Of a stretch of 38,938 nucleotides of DNA, positions 23,226-31,337 are shown piece by piece; position 1 is the first letter of the stretch; every line of letters starts with the position of its first letter. Location: the NCBI GenBank assembly GCA_022072515.1, contig JAJVHT010000038.1, positions 1 through 38,938 of the forward strand, in the 5' to 3' direction. The notes beneath the pieces were generated by a model. That model saw nothing but the letters and a program-made list of their open reading frames with translations. It had not been told where the DNA came from and made no database searches. The position numbers were made by a program, and so were the translations under genes. Origin of the DNA: a bacterium (GTDB lineage Bacteria; Zhuqueibacterota; Zhuqueibacteria; Zhuqueibacterales; Zhuqueibacteraceae).

Positions 23226-24041
23226 ATGAAAGTCAAGCAATTTGTTCTGCTGGCGCTGGTCAGTATTGATACTCTCCTGATGGCGCAAGAGTTTCCGCTG
23301 GGCATACGCGCCCAAGCTTTGGGCGGCGGCGCGGTCGCTTGCGGCCGTGAGGCTGAATCACTGTTTGATAACCCCGCCTTATTGGCTGATTTCCCCGGCT
23401 CGACATTAACGATTTTTTATACCAATCCATTCGGGATTAAAGAGCTGCGTTTGAGCAGTTTTAGCGCCAGCACGCGTTATGCACGTTTCGCGGCGGGTGC
23501 GGCTTTCGTGGATTTTGGCCAGCCGCTCTATCGCGACCAGCGCTATCATCTCGCTATGGCGCGCAGCTTTCTGCCGGCGCAACGCCTGGTGCTGGGTGTG
23601 AGCGGTACGATGCGCCGTTTGCGCATTTCCGGATACGGCGATGATAGCGCGTTGTTGCTCAATTTCGGCACGCAATTGCGTTTGAGCGAGTCGCTGCGGC
23701 TGGGATCGGCGCTCACCAATCTGCTTGATGCCACGATCGGCCAACAACAGGAACGGTTGCCGCGCAGCGCGGCTCTTGGCTTGGCGTATTCGCCAACCAC
23801 GAATCTAACGCTGCAAATGGAAGTGTATCAGCAAAATGATTTTTCTGAAGAATGGCGCCTGGGCCTCGAAGTGAATCCAGTATCCCCTCTCCTGCTCCGT
23901 TTCGGCGTTGGCACGGATCCCGATCGTTTGACCGGCGGCTTTGCCTTGCGCGTTTTTAAAGTCAGCTTGCAATTCGCGGCGTTCTCGCATACGGATTTAG
24001 GCTGGACCGAGCAGTTTGCCGTGACCTTGATGTCGCGATAG
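23226..24041 (+). CDS. PorV/PorQ-like outer-membrane beta-barrel protein
   Basis: The 271-residue protein has a signal peptide (MKVKQFVLLALVSIDTLLMAQ). It continues with FPLGIRAQALGGGAVACGREAESLFDNPALLA, the N-terminal pattern of FadL/PorV/UPF0164-type barrels, and ends in alternating strands (SLQFAAFSHTDLGWTEQFAVTLM). PorV carries type IX substrates across the outer membrane and PorQ is related. The divergent PorD-like gene suggests a secretion role, but a general transport barrel remains possible. GAGG stands six bases before the ATG. Confidence 0.65.
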   Translation: MKVKQFVLLALVSIDTLLMAQEFPLGIRAQALGGGAVACGREAESLFDNPALLADFPGSTLTIFYTNPFGIKELRLSSFSASTRYARFAAGAAFVDFGQPLYRDQRYHLAMARSFLPAQRLVLGVSGTMRRLRISGYGDDSALLLNFGTQLRLSESLRLGSALTNLLDATIGQQQERLPRSAALGLAYSPTTNLTLQMEVYQQNDFSEEWRLGLEVNPVSPLLLRFGVGTDPDRLTGGFALRVFKVSLQFAAFSHTDLGWTEQFAVTLMSR

Positions 24042-24118
24042 CGGGATTTGCATGGAGCCGCCTGCTTAAAATATGAGGGCGGCGCGTTGCGAAAACCTCA
24101 ACAACCAAGAACCGGCAA

Positions 24119-24991
24119 TTATTTTTGACACTCGTCTTCTCCAATCGACTTGCCGGGAATGAGCGGACAAACATCGGGATGCGGGACACCCTGTAAGCAA
24201 TAAAGCTGACGCCGCTCGATGACTTTATATTGGCGGCGGTCTTCGACATCGGCGAGGACGCCGTATTTGCATTTCAAACATTTGGCGGGTTGCCAAGCGA
24301 AGCCGGTCGCCACCGTACGTGCCACCAACGCTTTGCTGGCGTTCCATTCCACCGGCTGCTCGGAACGCTCGACGATTTCAACGTGATGAATCTTGTAAAA
24401 CACGATGCGCCCCCGGCTCACGTTAAGGGTGCCGCGAAATTCCATACGGGTTCCCGGCGCCAGTTGCCAACGGTCTTGAAACTCTCCGCTCACCACCGCA
24501 TAACAATCATCATCGAGATGATCCATATCCACGAAGGATTCAGAAAAGGAAATTTGAAAGCCCCGCAAACGCAAACTATCCTGGTTCGAATAAATAAAGC
24601 GTTGAAAGCGCGGCTTGATCCCGGAAATGACGCCGAGGATTTGCGCCTCGCGGTTCTGCTTTTTTTCCACCCACGCCGCAAAATCCCGGTAGCGCTCGCG
24701 CCAGGGCTCGTATTCTGCCGCCGTCATCCGCAGCTCCGGCACGTTACTCACTTTCTCGTCGACAAAATGTTGGCAGCCGAAACACAGCCGGCCCACATGT
24801 TTGTAGCCGCGAATGCACGGTTTGCCTTTTTCAAACAGCTTGCAGCGCCAGCGATAATAAACACAACCGTGCGGAAAACACTTTTTGCGGTCGAGAATAT
24901 GCGACGCTGAAACTTTGTACTCAAAGTGTTCGTGGCTTTGATGCCGGCAGCGAAAAATATCCAGGCGTTTAAATTCGTTTTGATAGCGCAC
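24119..24991 (-). CDS. Cysteine-rich protein with a central OB-like domain
   Basis: I do not recognise the family. The 290-residue protein has no signal peptide or membrane helix. An N-terminal block of cysteines (C15, C38, C43, C50, C59, C70, C73) and a C-terminal block (CLKCKYG, LYCLQG, DVCPLI, DEC) flank a middle part of beta-rich, OB-fold-like sequence (about 115-215). The pattern suggests metal binding, either zinc or an Fe-S cluster, together with a nucleic-acid-binding type domain. GGAG stands ten bases before the GTG start. It converges with the PorV-like gene. Confidence 0.65.
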   Translation of the reverse strand: MRYQNEFKRLDIFRCRHQSHEHFEYKVSASHILDRKKCFPHGCVYYRWRCKLFEKGKPCIRGYKHVGRLCFGCQHFVDEKVSNVPELRMTAAEYEPWRERYRDFAAWVEKKQNREAQILGVISGIKPRFQRFIYSNQDSLRLRGFQISFSESFVDMDHLDDDCYAVVSGEFQDRWQLAPGTRMEFRGTLNVSRGRIVFYKIHHVEIVERSEQPVEWNASKALVARTVATGFAWQPAKCLKCKYGVLADVEDRRQYKVIERRQLYCLQGVPHPDVCPLIPGKSIGEDECQK

Positions 24992-25026
24992 CGCATTTTT
25001 CTCCGAATCGTCGAACAGGGGAACAA

Positions 25027-25937
25027 CGAATTAAGCCGGTTTTCTGAAAAACCCGTTATGCAATCTACGGAATTTCAGGGAATATACAAAATTTAAAATG
25101 AGAGAAAGGCGTATTGGCGGGTCCAAGCAGATAAGGATTACAGTTTTAAAAAACAGAACTCGTTTTCACCTCCCTGCTCGAACGAGCTCCGGTGAATGCA
25201 TTCACCGCGCAAGCTTTTCTTGGAATAAAGCCTCATCGCGGCGATGCGTTCTCTCGCCCGGCTAACCTTTTACGTAGCGGTTGCCTATACGAGACGGCTT
25301 ACCGGCGCCGGCAACACACTTCCCTGGTGTTTCATCTCCGGCGCGGGTTGCCTTCGTTATTCATGCACTGCAACGATCAACGGCAGCAACAGAAATTATC
25401 AATCAGTCATGCTATGTACTTTACTAAACGCGTGGACATTGCAAAAGTTCCATGTTCTACGCTTGCCATCGCGCTGGTAAACAATGCGACGCGCTCGCGT
25501 TGGCGTCTCGCCACAAGTTTTATTACAAAGCACATGCCATGGAGCAAGATGGCAACCAATGAGGGCTTTTATCTACTTGATTTGAAAAAGCCAGGCCAAT
25601 TTTTATTTTTCGTAAACGCGAGCAATAACGCGCTGGCCTGATGATAGTAAAATGTCGCGAAGATGCGACAGAATTTTTGTAGCGCGCCGTAACCTGTTGG
25701 TTTGCGACTACCCCAATTATGAGCACCTGCCACACGGGAGTGACAGCAAATAAAATTATTTGTTTTCTGCGCAAAATTATGTAGTTTAGTAATGATTCCG
25801 TCGTGAAAAAATCTTCGCAGTTGTGTGAAAAAATTCTGCAGTAGTTTTGGCAAGCCCGGTTTTATTATTTTGTCAAATTCGCCAACTTTTTGGCTGCTTT
25901 TCCAGTCTATATATACGATGATGAAAAGGAAAATCGT
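25027..25937. other. Palindrome-rich spacer without a convincing gene
   Basis: About 900 bases hold no credible coding region. A 149-residue open frame at 25192-25641 has no SD, no recognisable motif and an atypical amino-acid mix. Structure is plentiful in 25170-25410: the perfect 18-base palindrome CGGTGAATGCATTCACCG at 25190-25207, CATCGC/GCGATG at about 25227, and GTTGCC/GGCAAC spaced pairs. A terminator-like hairpin, TGTCGC-GAAGAT-GCGACA at 25653-25670, is followed by a T5 run. The rest is AT-rich. I read it as accumulated palindromic repeats plus the promoter region of the next gene. Confidence 0.5.
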
Positions 25938-26942
25938 ATGAAGGAAGCCTTACCCAAATTGTTCAAATTTATCGGCGCCCTGGCGGTTACCGTGGCGATT
26001 TATTTCGCTTTATCGCCGGATGACAGTGTTAATGACAAAGTGTTGAACCAGGCTATGGAATTTTTGGGCACCAAGTTATTGGCCATGGTCCCGGAAGATC
26101 AAAAACACCAGGTTGAAAAGGAATTCGGTAAATTTCAAGAACAGGCGCGGGGCGGCAAAATTAGCGATGAACAGTTCAAAGACGTTGCCGTGGCCATCAT
26201 CAATGCCGAAGCGGAGGGCAGGCAATTCAACCAGGAGCAGATCGACAGTTTACTGGCCGTGCTTGACGAAAAGCGGAGCAATCTGGAAGAGAAAAAAGTC
26301 GAAAGTGAAGAGAGCGAAATACAGCGGCGTGAAGATTTAATCGCTTTTAGCTCGCATGTGCAGGACTTCGAAAAATTCGAGAAAGAATGGAATAAAAAAA
26401 TTCCACTGCCGCCCGTGGTGGATTCGGCGGTTCCCCCTCCCACGGCGCATTTCCCGCGCCGTCCGTTGTACCGCGTCAACACCGATTTCGTCGTAGAAGT
26501 TGATTCGCTTGCCGTGGCGGCGCTCGCCGAGGAGCATGCCCAGGCCTTTGTCGGCAGTGAAGCGCCGCGCGCCGTTGTTGTGCGCCGGATCGAGGTTGAT
26601 CGCGCCCTGCGCGATTTATCGCGCGAATTGCCGCGGCTCAAAATTGAAATGCGGCGCCTGCAAATGCATCTACAAATGCCAGACAGCCTGAGGGAGGAGT
26701 TGGGAGACGATCCCCCCTTTGCTACCGTTTGGGCAGCCGAATGGAACGCGGCAATGGCCGACAGTTTAAACCGCTCCATGAAAGAGTTGCAGAAACTGCA
26801 AAGGCACCAAACGCGGCTGTATAGGCACATTGCCGACAGCGTCAGAAAAGCGGCGCAGGCATACGAATGGAAATACCGACAGGCCGTGCCGCCACCGCCA
26901 CCGGCTACACCCAAGGTTGAGAAAATTAGACCGCCGGAATGA
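25938..26942 (+). CDS. Membrane-anchored coiled-coil protein
   Basis: I do not recognise the family. AAGGA stands six bases before the ATG at 25938, which gives 334 residues. A single hydrophobic segment (FKFIGALAVTVAIYFALS, about 7-25) anchors it, probably with the C-terminus outside the cytoplasm. Helical, charged regions follow: FGKFQEQARGG, a Glu-rich EEKKVESEESEIQRRED stretch and later RLKIEMRRLQMHLQ, and DSLNRSMKELQKLQRHQTRL. The C-terminus is proline-rich (PPPPPATPK). It may be a periplasmic scaffold. It lies alone between the palindrome-rich spacer and tRNA-Ala. Confidence 0.75.
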   Translation: MKEALPKLFKFIGALAVTVAIYFALSPDDSVNDKVLNQAMEFLGTKLLAMVPEDQKHQVEKEFGKFQEQARGGKISDEQFKDVAVAIINAEAEGRQFNQEQIDSLLAVLDEKRSNLEEKKVESEESEIQRREDLIAFSSHVQDFEKFEKEWNKKIPLPPVVDSAVPPPTAHFPRRPLYRVNTDFVVEVDSLAVAALAEEHAQAFVGSEAPRAVVVRRIEVDRALRDLSRELPRLKIEMRRLQMHLQMPDSLREELGDDPPFATVWAAEWNAAMADSLNRSMKELQKLQRHQTRLYRHIADSVRKAAQAYEWKYRQAVPPPPPATPKVEKIRPPE

Positions 26943-26991
26943 GCTGCCGTTGTGGTTTTGCCCAGAAAATTTTCATGGGTAAAAATTCCAC

Positions 26992-27020
26992 TTGCGTTTT
27001 AGCGCCAGAATGTGTATTAT
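26992..27020 (+). promoter_or_regulatory. Probable tRNA-Ala promoter
   Basis: TTGCGT (26992-26997), 17 bases, then TATTAT (27015-27020). It is about 57 bases upstream of the mature tRNA 5' end and has optimal spacing. Confidence 0.5.
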
Positions 27021-27076
27021 AAATACTGCTTTTGCTCACTTGTTTGCTGTTTTCTTTTTGTATTCTGCTAAGCAAT

Positions 27077-27150
27077 GGGGCTGTAGCTCAGTTTGGGAGA
27101 GCGCGTGAATGGCATTCACGAGGTCGCCGGTTCGATCCCGGTCAGCTCCA
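27077..27150 (+). tRNA. tRNA-Ala (anticodon GGC)
   Basis: The acceptor pairs GGGGCTG with CAGCTCC, the D-arm is TAGCTCAGTTTGGGAGAGC, the anticodon stem CGTGA/TCACG encloses ATGGCAT, and the T-arm is CCGGTTCGATCCCGG. Anticodon GGC reads GCC alanine codons. The discriminator is A and CCA is not encoded. A strong terminator follows within ten bases. Confidence 0.94.
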
Positions 27151-27157
27151 CAAAAAT

Positions 27158-27188
27158 AAAAGGCAACCGTCTCGCGTTGCCTTTTTTT
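27158..27188 (+). terminator. Terminator of tRNA-Ala
   Basis: AAAAGGCAAC (27158-27167) pairs with GTTGCCTTTT (27176-27185) around CGTCTCGC, with the T-run continuing to 27188. It lies before the yhbY start, which argues against upstream start codons for that gene. Confidence 0.9.
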
Positions 27189-27219
27189 GTTTATTGACAA
27201 AATACGGTTGCCACTGCTT

Positions 27220-27513
27220 ATGCCTCTTACTGGAAAACAAAAACGTTACCTCCGTGGCCTCGGTCATGAGTTGAAGCCGGTGGTGCAAATCGGCCAACAA
27301 GGCCTCGATGAGCGCGTGCTGGCTGCGATTGCCAAGGCCATCGCCGCGCATGAGCTGGTCAAAATCAAATTGCTCGAGAGTTACGTTGTTAACCGCCACG
27401 AAACCGCTGAGCGGCTCGCTATGACAACCGGCGCGGAAGTAGTACAAGTGCTCGGAAGAACCATCTTGCTTTATCAACCTGCTGCCGAGAATCCACAAAT
27501 CAAGCTTCCTTAG
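27220..27513 (+). CDS. yhbY: YhbY-family (CRM domain) RNA-binding protein
   Basis: The 97-residue protein from ATG 27220 is one CRM domain. The start MPLTGKQKRYLRGLGHELKP and the loop VVQIGQQGLDERVLAAI, then HELVKIKLLES, are the family pattern. YhbY binds pre-50S particles and 23S rRNA during ribosome assembly. In-frame codons upstream of 27220 fall in the tRNA-Ala terminator, so I reject the longer form. The metal-uptake operon begins 114 bases further on. Confidence 0.9.
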   Translation: MPLTGKQKRYLRGLGHELKPVVQIGQQGLDERVLAAIAKAIAAHELVKIKLLESYVVNRHETAERLAMTTGAEVVQVLGRTILLYQPAAENPQIKLP

Positions 27514-27547
27514 AGGTGCGCGCCCTGCACGAGTGCGCAGGGAAAAC

Positions 27548-27574
27548 TTGACTTTGAGCCGCAAGTTGTATAAA
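27548..27574 (+). promoter_or_regulatory. Possible promoter of the metal-uptake operon
   Basis: TTGACT (27548-27553), 15 bases, then TATAAA (27569-27574). The spacer is short by two bases. I looked for a palindromic zinc-repressor site around it and saw none that is convincing. Confidence 0.4.
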
Positions 27575-27627
27575 TTATTTAAAGATTTTAACAGACGATT
27601 GCTAAAGCCAAACATGACTACTTCATA

Positions 27628-27978
27628 ATGATGAAGAAGGCTCGCCAAGCCACGGCGCTAATTCTGATTGTCCTGCTGCTCGTCGCAAATTTGATGTCCG
27701 AGTGGGCGCATCATCATTGGGTGCCAAGCGCGCCCCATGCGAGCCAGAATCTGACGTGGCAAACGAAATCGCCATTACCAACTCTAAAAAGCGCCCAATC
27801 GCTTTGTTTGGCATGTTTATTTGCCCGTGAGCAGCAGAGCACTTGCCCAGCGGTGGCATTTTTTTCAGCATCGCCAGCTTTTCCTTTTATCACCCCAATT
27901 ACCTCCCCGCTTTTTGCCCAACACCTAAAAACTTCCAGTCACAATCGCGCTCCTCCTCCGCGTGTGGAATGGATATAA
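27628..27978 (+). CDS. Small exported His/Cys protein of the metal operon
   Basis: I do not recognise the exact family. The 116-residue product has a hydrophobic N-terminal signal (ATALILIVLLLVANLMS), then AHHHW and a CLACLF pair that resemble metal ligands in small DUF2946-like exported proteins. The C-terminus is Pro- and Ser-rich. It is the first gene ahead of an outer-membrane barrel and a metal-binding ABC protein, which suggests metal handling or sensing in the periplasm. A second in-frame ATG follows directly (27631). No SD is strong. Confidence 0.6.
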   Translation: MMKKARQATALILIVLLLVANLMSEWAHHHWVPSAPHASQNLTWQTKSPLPTLKSAQSLCLACLFAREQQSTCPAVAFFSASPAFPFITPITSPLFAQHLKTSSHNRAPPPRVEWI

Positions 27979-28131
27979 TTTTACTTCGATTGCGCCGTGC
28001 TTTTCAAAAGTATTTTTGGGATGGAATTTAGAACTTGTTGAGCTTTGCCATCTGCGATGCAACTTGAAGCTTTGGGCAACGGGGCAGAGCCGGTGCGGAC
28101 ATCTAAAATTGCCAATTTACAGGAGGAAACC

Positions 28132-29346
28132 GTGCTTTCTATTTGCACAAAAACGCAGTTATCCGATCAATTTGGTTTCACCAGCAAGCCTTTGGCGCTG
28201 AGCATAAAAATTCTTTGGCTTGGTCTGTTTGGTCTTTGCTCAATAACGGTGGCCCAACAAGATACGACTAAGGCCATACCCGCGGATTCGTTGCTCATCC
28301 AACAATTGCAACAACAAATGGCAACCATCCCTCAACAAGCAGCACCCGCCGCCGCGCCGCGGGCGACGCTGTCAACCAATCCCAATATGAGTGTCATTGG
28401 TGATTTCCGCGCGACCTATTTTTCACCGGCGCGCCGCCACCTCGAAACGGAATTTCATGAGGCCGAGTTTGCATTTCAGTCGGTGGTTGATCCATACGCC
28501 CGCGCCGATTTTTATCTCTCCCTCGCCCCTGATCCCGAAACCGGCGAATTTGCCATTGAGTTGGAAGAGGGTTATTTAACCACGCAGACCTTGCCCGCCG
28601 GTCTGCAACTCAAAGTGGGAAAATTTCGCAGCGCGTTTGGAAAAATCAATGTGATTCATCCCCACGCGCTGCCCTACATCGACGTGACGAGTGTTTATAA
28701 CAACTATTTTGGCGAAGAGGGCCTCAATGACACCGGTTTATCCTTGAGCTGGCTGGTGCCCAATCCGCTCGATTTCTATCAGGAACTCACGGTAGAAGCG
28801 ACACGCGGACCAGCCGAAAACATCAGCTTTGCTGCCAGCGAGTTTGATCGCTTTTTATATCTTGCCCATCTCAAAAACTTTTGGGATCTCACGCCCAACG
28901 CCACTTTGGAGCTTGGTCTTAGCGGCAGCGTTGGCCCAAGTCCAGCCGGATTCAACGCGGCCATCGGCGGCGTTGATGTGACCTATAAATGGAAACCGTT
29001 ACGGCTGAACACTTACCAATCGGTGGTTTTGCAAACTGAGGTGCTTTGGAGTCACGCAAAGATTGCGGCGCGGGAGAAGATCAAATCCTGGGGCATGTAC
29101 ACTTTGGCAACCTATCAACTCCAAAAACGCTGGTTTTTGACCGGCCGTTTTGATTATTCCAATCGCCCCTATAACGCATCATTTGTCGAACGGGCTTTTT
29201 CCGGAACGCTGGGCTGGCTGGCGACCGAATTTCAAAAAGCTGAGATTGAATTTAAAATGACTTCCTCCAACGCGGAGGAGCGCACGACGCAAGTGTTGTT
29301 GCGTTCGGTATTCGTTATCGGGGCGCATGGCGCCCACGCTTATTAA
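28132..29346 (+). CDS. Outer-membrane beta-barrel protein of the metal operon
   Basis: A perfect AGGAGG five bases before GTG 28132 sets the start (404 residues). An internal hydrophobic stretch (SIKILWLGLFGLCSITVAQQ) is a long-N-region signal peptide. The mature protein begins with a Gln-rich stretch (LLIQQLQQQMATIPQQ). It then shows porin-like strands (MSVIGDFRATYFSP, FHEAEFAFQSVVDPYARADFY, GLQLKVGKFRSAFGKINVIH) and ends in VLLRSVFVIGAHG. It probably lets metal or chelate cross the outer membrane for the substrate-binding protein downstream. The family is common in FCB genomes but not characterised here. Confidence 0.75.
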   Translation: MLSICTKTQLSDQFGFTSKPLALSIKILWLGLFGLCSITVAQQDTTKAIPADSLLIQQLQQQMATIPQQAAPAAAPRATLSTNPNMSVIGDFRATYFSPARRHLETEFHEAEFAFQSVVDPYARADFYLSLAPDPETGEFAIELEEGYLTTQTLPAGLQLKVGKFRSAFGKINVIHPHALPYIDVTSVYNNYFGEEGLNDTGLSLSWLVPNPLDFYQELTVEATRGPAENISFAASEFDRFLYLAHLKNFWDLTPNATLELGLSGSVGPSPAGFNAAIGGVDVTYKWKPLRLNTYQSVVLQTEVLWSHAKIAAREKIKSWGMYTLATYQLQKRWFLTGRFDYSNRPYNASFVERAFSGTLGWLATEFQKAEIEFKMTSSNAEERTTQVLLRSVFVIGAHGAHAY

Positions 29347-29376
29347 TTTTCGTTTATTTCAGATAAGGAATCCTCC

Positions 29377-30300
29377 ATGAAAGCAGTGTCTGGTAAAATT
29401 CTTTTTGCGACCCTCGCCGTGCTCGTGTTGTCCGGTTTCGCCACCGTGTCAGCGCAAGATAAACTGCGGGTGGTGACCTCCCTTCCTGATTTGAAGAGCA
29501 TTGCCGAATTCGTCGGTGGCGAAAAAGTTGAGGTATTTGCCATTGCCACCGGTTTTCAAAATCCGCACTTTGTCGATCCCAAACCCAGTTATATTTTGAA
29601 GCTCTCCAAGGCCGACTTGTTCGCAACAGTGGGGTTGGATTTGGAAACGGGCTGGGTGCCACCGTTGCTCAACAGCGCGCGCAATGCCAAAATTCTGAAA
29701 GGCGGCGCGGGATATGTGGATGCCTCAACCAATGTGCCGCTGCTGCAAGTGCCCTCGAGTGTGAATCGCGGTGAAGGCGATATTCACATTTACGGCAATC
29801 CGCATTACTGGCTCGATCCGGTGAATGGGAAAATCATCGCGCAAAATATTTATGAGGCGCTGCGGCGGGTGGCTCCTGGAGACCAAGCGTACTTTCAAGC
29901 CAATCTGAACAAGTTCAACGAGCAAATCGATGCCAAAACCAAAGAGTGGATCGCGAAGATGCTGCCATTCAAAGGCACGAAAATCATGGCTTACCACAAC
30001 GAATGGCCCTACTTTGAGCAGCGCTTCGGTCTGCAGATTGTCGATTTTCTCGAACCCAAGCCGGGCATTCCGCCAACGCCTTCGCAGCTTGCCAAGGTCA
30101 TCACCGAGATGAAGCGCGACAACATTAAAATCGTCATCAACTCGCCCTATTTCGCTGCCCAGTCGGCGGATCTCGTGGCAAGGAATGTCGGCGGCACGGT
30201 GATCACCCTCGCCACTTCGGTGGGCGCCGACCCGGGCATCAAAACTTATTTTGATCTGTTTGATTACAATATCGCTAAAATGGTTGAAGCCTTACAGTAG
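29377..30300 (+). CDS. Metal ABC transporter substrate-binding protein (ZnuA/TroA type)
   Basis: The 307-residue protein has a signal peptide (LFATLAVLVLSGFATVSAQ). The cluster A-I fold shows VVTSLPDLKSIAEFVGGEKV, the first ligand in FQNPHFVDPKPS, the second in GNPHYWLDP, and AYHNEWPYF, plus the acid region near SVGADPGIK. This suits zinc or manganese capture in the periplasm. The His-rich loop of zinc-specific ZnuA proteins is absent, so the metal cannot be fixed. AAGGA precedes the ATG. The permease follows after 38 bases. Confidence 0.9.
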   Translation: MKAVSGKILFATLAVLVLSGFATVSAQDKLRVVTSLPDLKSIAEFVGGEKVEVFAIATGFQNPHFVDPKPSYILKLSKADLFATVGLDLETGWVPPLLNSARNAKILKGGAGYVDASTNVPLLQVPSSVNRGEGDIHIYGNPHYWLDPVNGKIIAQNIYEALRRVAPGDQAYFQANLNKFNEQIDAKTKEWIAKMLPFKGTKIMAYHNEWPYFEQRFGLQIVDFLEPKPGIPPTPSQLAKVITEMKRDNIKIVINSPYFAAQSADLVARNVGGTVITLATSVGADPGIKTYFDLFDYNIAKMVEALQ

Positions 30301-30338
30301 TCGCGTTGTCAAATTAGCCGTTCGAGGAGAATACAATC

Positions 30339-31163
30339 ATGTCAGAATTGTTCAATCAGGCCTTCATTTTCAGCGCCTTGAAGGTCAGCATCATCATGGG
30401 GCTGCTGCTTTCCTATCTGGGCGTGCACGTCGTGGGCCGCGGCATTGTCTTTGTCGATCTGGCCCTCGGCCAGATTTCGATGCTGGGTGTCGCCTTCGCC
30501 AACTATCTGGAACAGGATCCGACCGTTATTGCCATCGTCTTCACCATGGTCGGCGCCTTCCTGCTCTCGTTTATTAACGTGAAAGACAAGCGCCTGAAGC
30601 AGGAAGCGATCATCGGCATTGTCTACGCGGTGGCTTCAGCCGCCACGGTGCTGCTCATCTCCAAAGCCCCGCACGGTGAGTCGGACATCTCCGAGGTTTT
30701 ATTCGGCAGTCTCTTCACGGTCACGGCCAAGCAGATCGTGATCATGGCCGTGGTTTTCGGCCTCATCGGGCTGGGCCACGGCATTTTCCGCAAACGGTTC
30801 TTCGAGCTGACGGAAAAGTTTGAAAACCACGAAATGGAGCATATCGGCGTCTTCAATTTCTGGAATTTTCTGTTTTATCTTTCCATCGGCCTCGCGATTG
30901 TTTTGGCGGTTCGCGCCGGCGGCGTGATTCCGGTGTTTTCGTATATCGTGGTGCCGCCGGTGGCGGCGATTTTATTGACGCGCAAAAAAGGGGGTTTGGT
31001 CGTCATCGCCATGCTGATCAGCCTGATCAGCAGCTTTTTGGGGATTTATTTTTCCGTCCACTTCGATTTTCCGGCCGGCTCGTCCGTCGTCGCGATGCTC
31101 GGCGTGGTTTTCATTCTGGCGGCGGCGGTCAGATTGGTGAAAGGAAACAACCAGGAGAAGTAA
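30339..31163 (+). CDS. Metal ABC transporter permease (ABC-3 family)
   Basis: The 274-residue protein has about eight membrane segments. ABC-3 signatures include GVHVVGRGIVFVDLALGQIS, the FGSLFTVTAKQI loop and VVPPVAAILLTRKKGG. It should form the inner-membrane channel for the metal bound by the preceding gene product. AGGAG lies nine bases upstream. Such permeases need a ZnuC-like ATPase, and none is encoded nearby. After the stop comes a structured spacer, so the operon seems to end here and the ATPase must be elsewhere. Confidence 0.92.
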   Translation: MSELFNQAFIFSALKVSIIMGLLLSYLGVHVVGRGIVFVDLALGQISMLGVAFANYLEQDPTVIAIVFTMVGAFLLSFINVKDKRLKQEAIIGIVYAVASAATVLLISKAPHGESDISEVLFGSLFTVTAKQIVIMAVVFGLIGLGHGIFRKRFFELTEKFENHEMEHIGVFNFWNFLFYLSIGLAIVLAVRAGGVIPVFSYIVVPPVAAILLTRKKGGLVVIAMLISLISSFLGIYFSVHFDFPAGSSVVAMLGVVFILAAAVRLVKGNNQEK

Positions 31164-31337
31164 GCGGGTCAAACTTGCTTGGACACAGATTTCAAGGTTG
31201 GCGCGGATTCGTACCGCTCGGGCGCTTCGTTCCGTGAGCGAAAGTAAATTTGCAAGATTGAACAAATCTCATTAAATGAGCGCCCGGGCGGTGCAATAGC
31301 TGAATTGTTACGATAAAATGGTTTTTAAAAATTCACC
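31164..31337. repeat. Spacer with an 80-base branched-stem element
   Basis: ACCGCTCGGGCGC (31213-31225) pairs with GCGCCCGGGCGGT (31280-31292) with one G-T wobble. Inside are two smaller hairpins, TTCGT/GCGAA and ATTTG/CAAAT, so the whole can draw as a three-way junction. A GGCGCGGATTCG piece of the CGCGGAT repeat family precedes it at 31199-31211. No promoter or open frame is visible. It may be a mobile palindromic element or a structured RNA. Confidence 0.5.

Noticed and set aside
24230..24910. A 226-residue + strand frame opposite the cysteine-rich gene
   Set aside because: The - strand product has ordered cysteines and a supported GTG start. The + strand product shows no domain.
25190..25207. 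Palindrome CGGTGAATGCATTCACCG as a derivative of the tRNA-Ala anticodon arm (GTGAATGGCATTCAC)
   Set aside because: The similarity is short, palindromic by nature and lacks flanking tRNA sequence, so chance is sufficient.
25192..25641. A 149-residue open frame in the palindrome-rich spacer
   Set aside because: No SD, no motif and an atypical amino-acid mix. It begins within an 18-base palindrome.
27514..27627. A zinc-repressor (Zur) box before the metal operon
   Set aside because: I looked for an ATAACG-type or TGTTATA-type palindrome around the promoter and found no convincing match.
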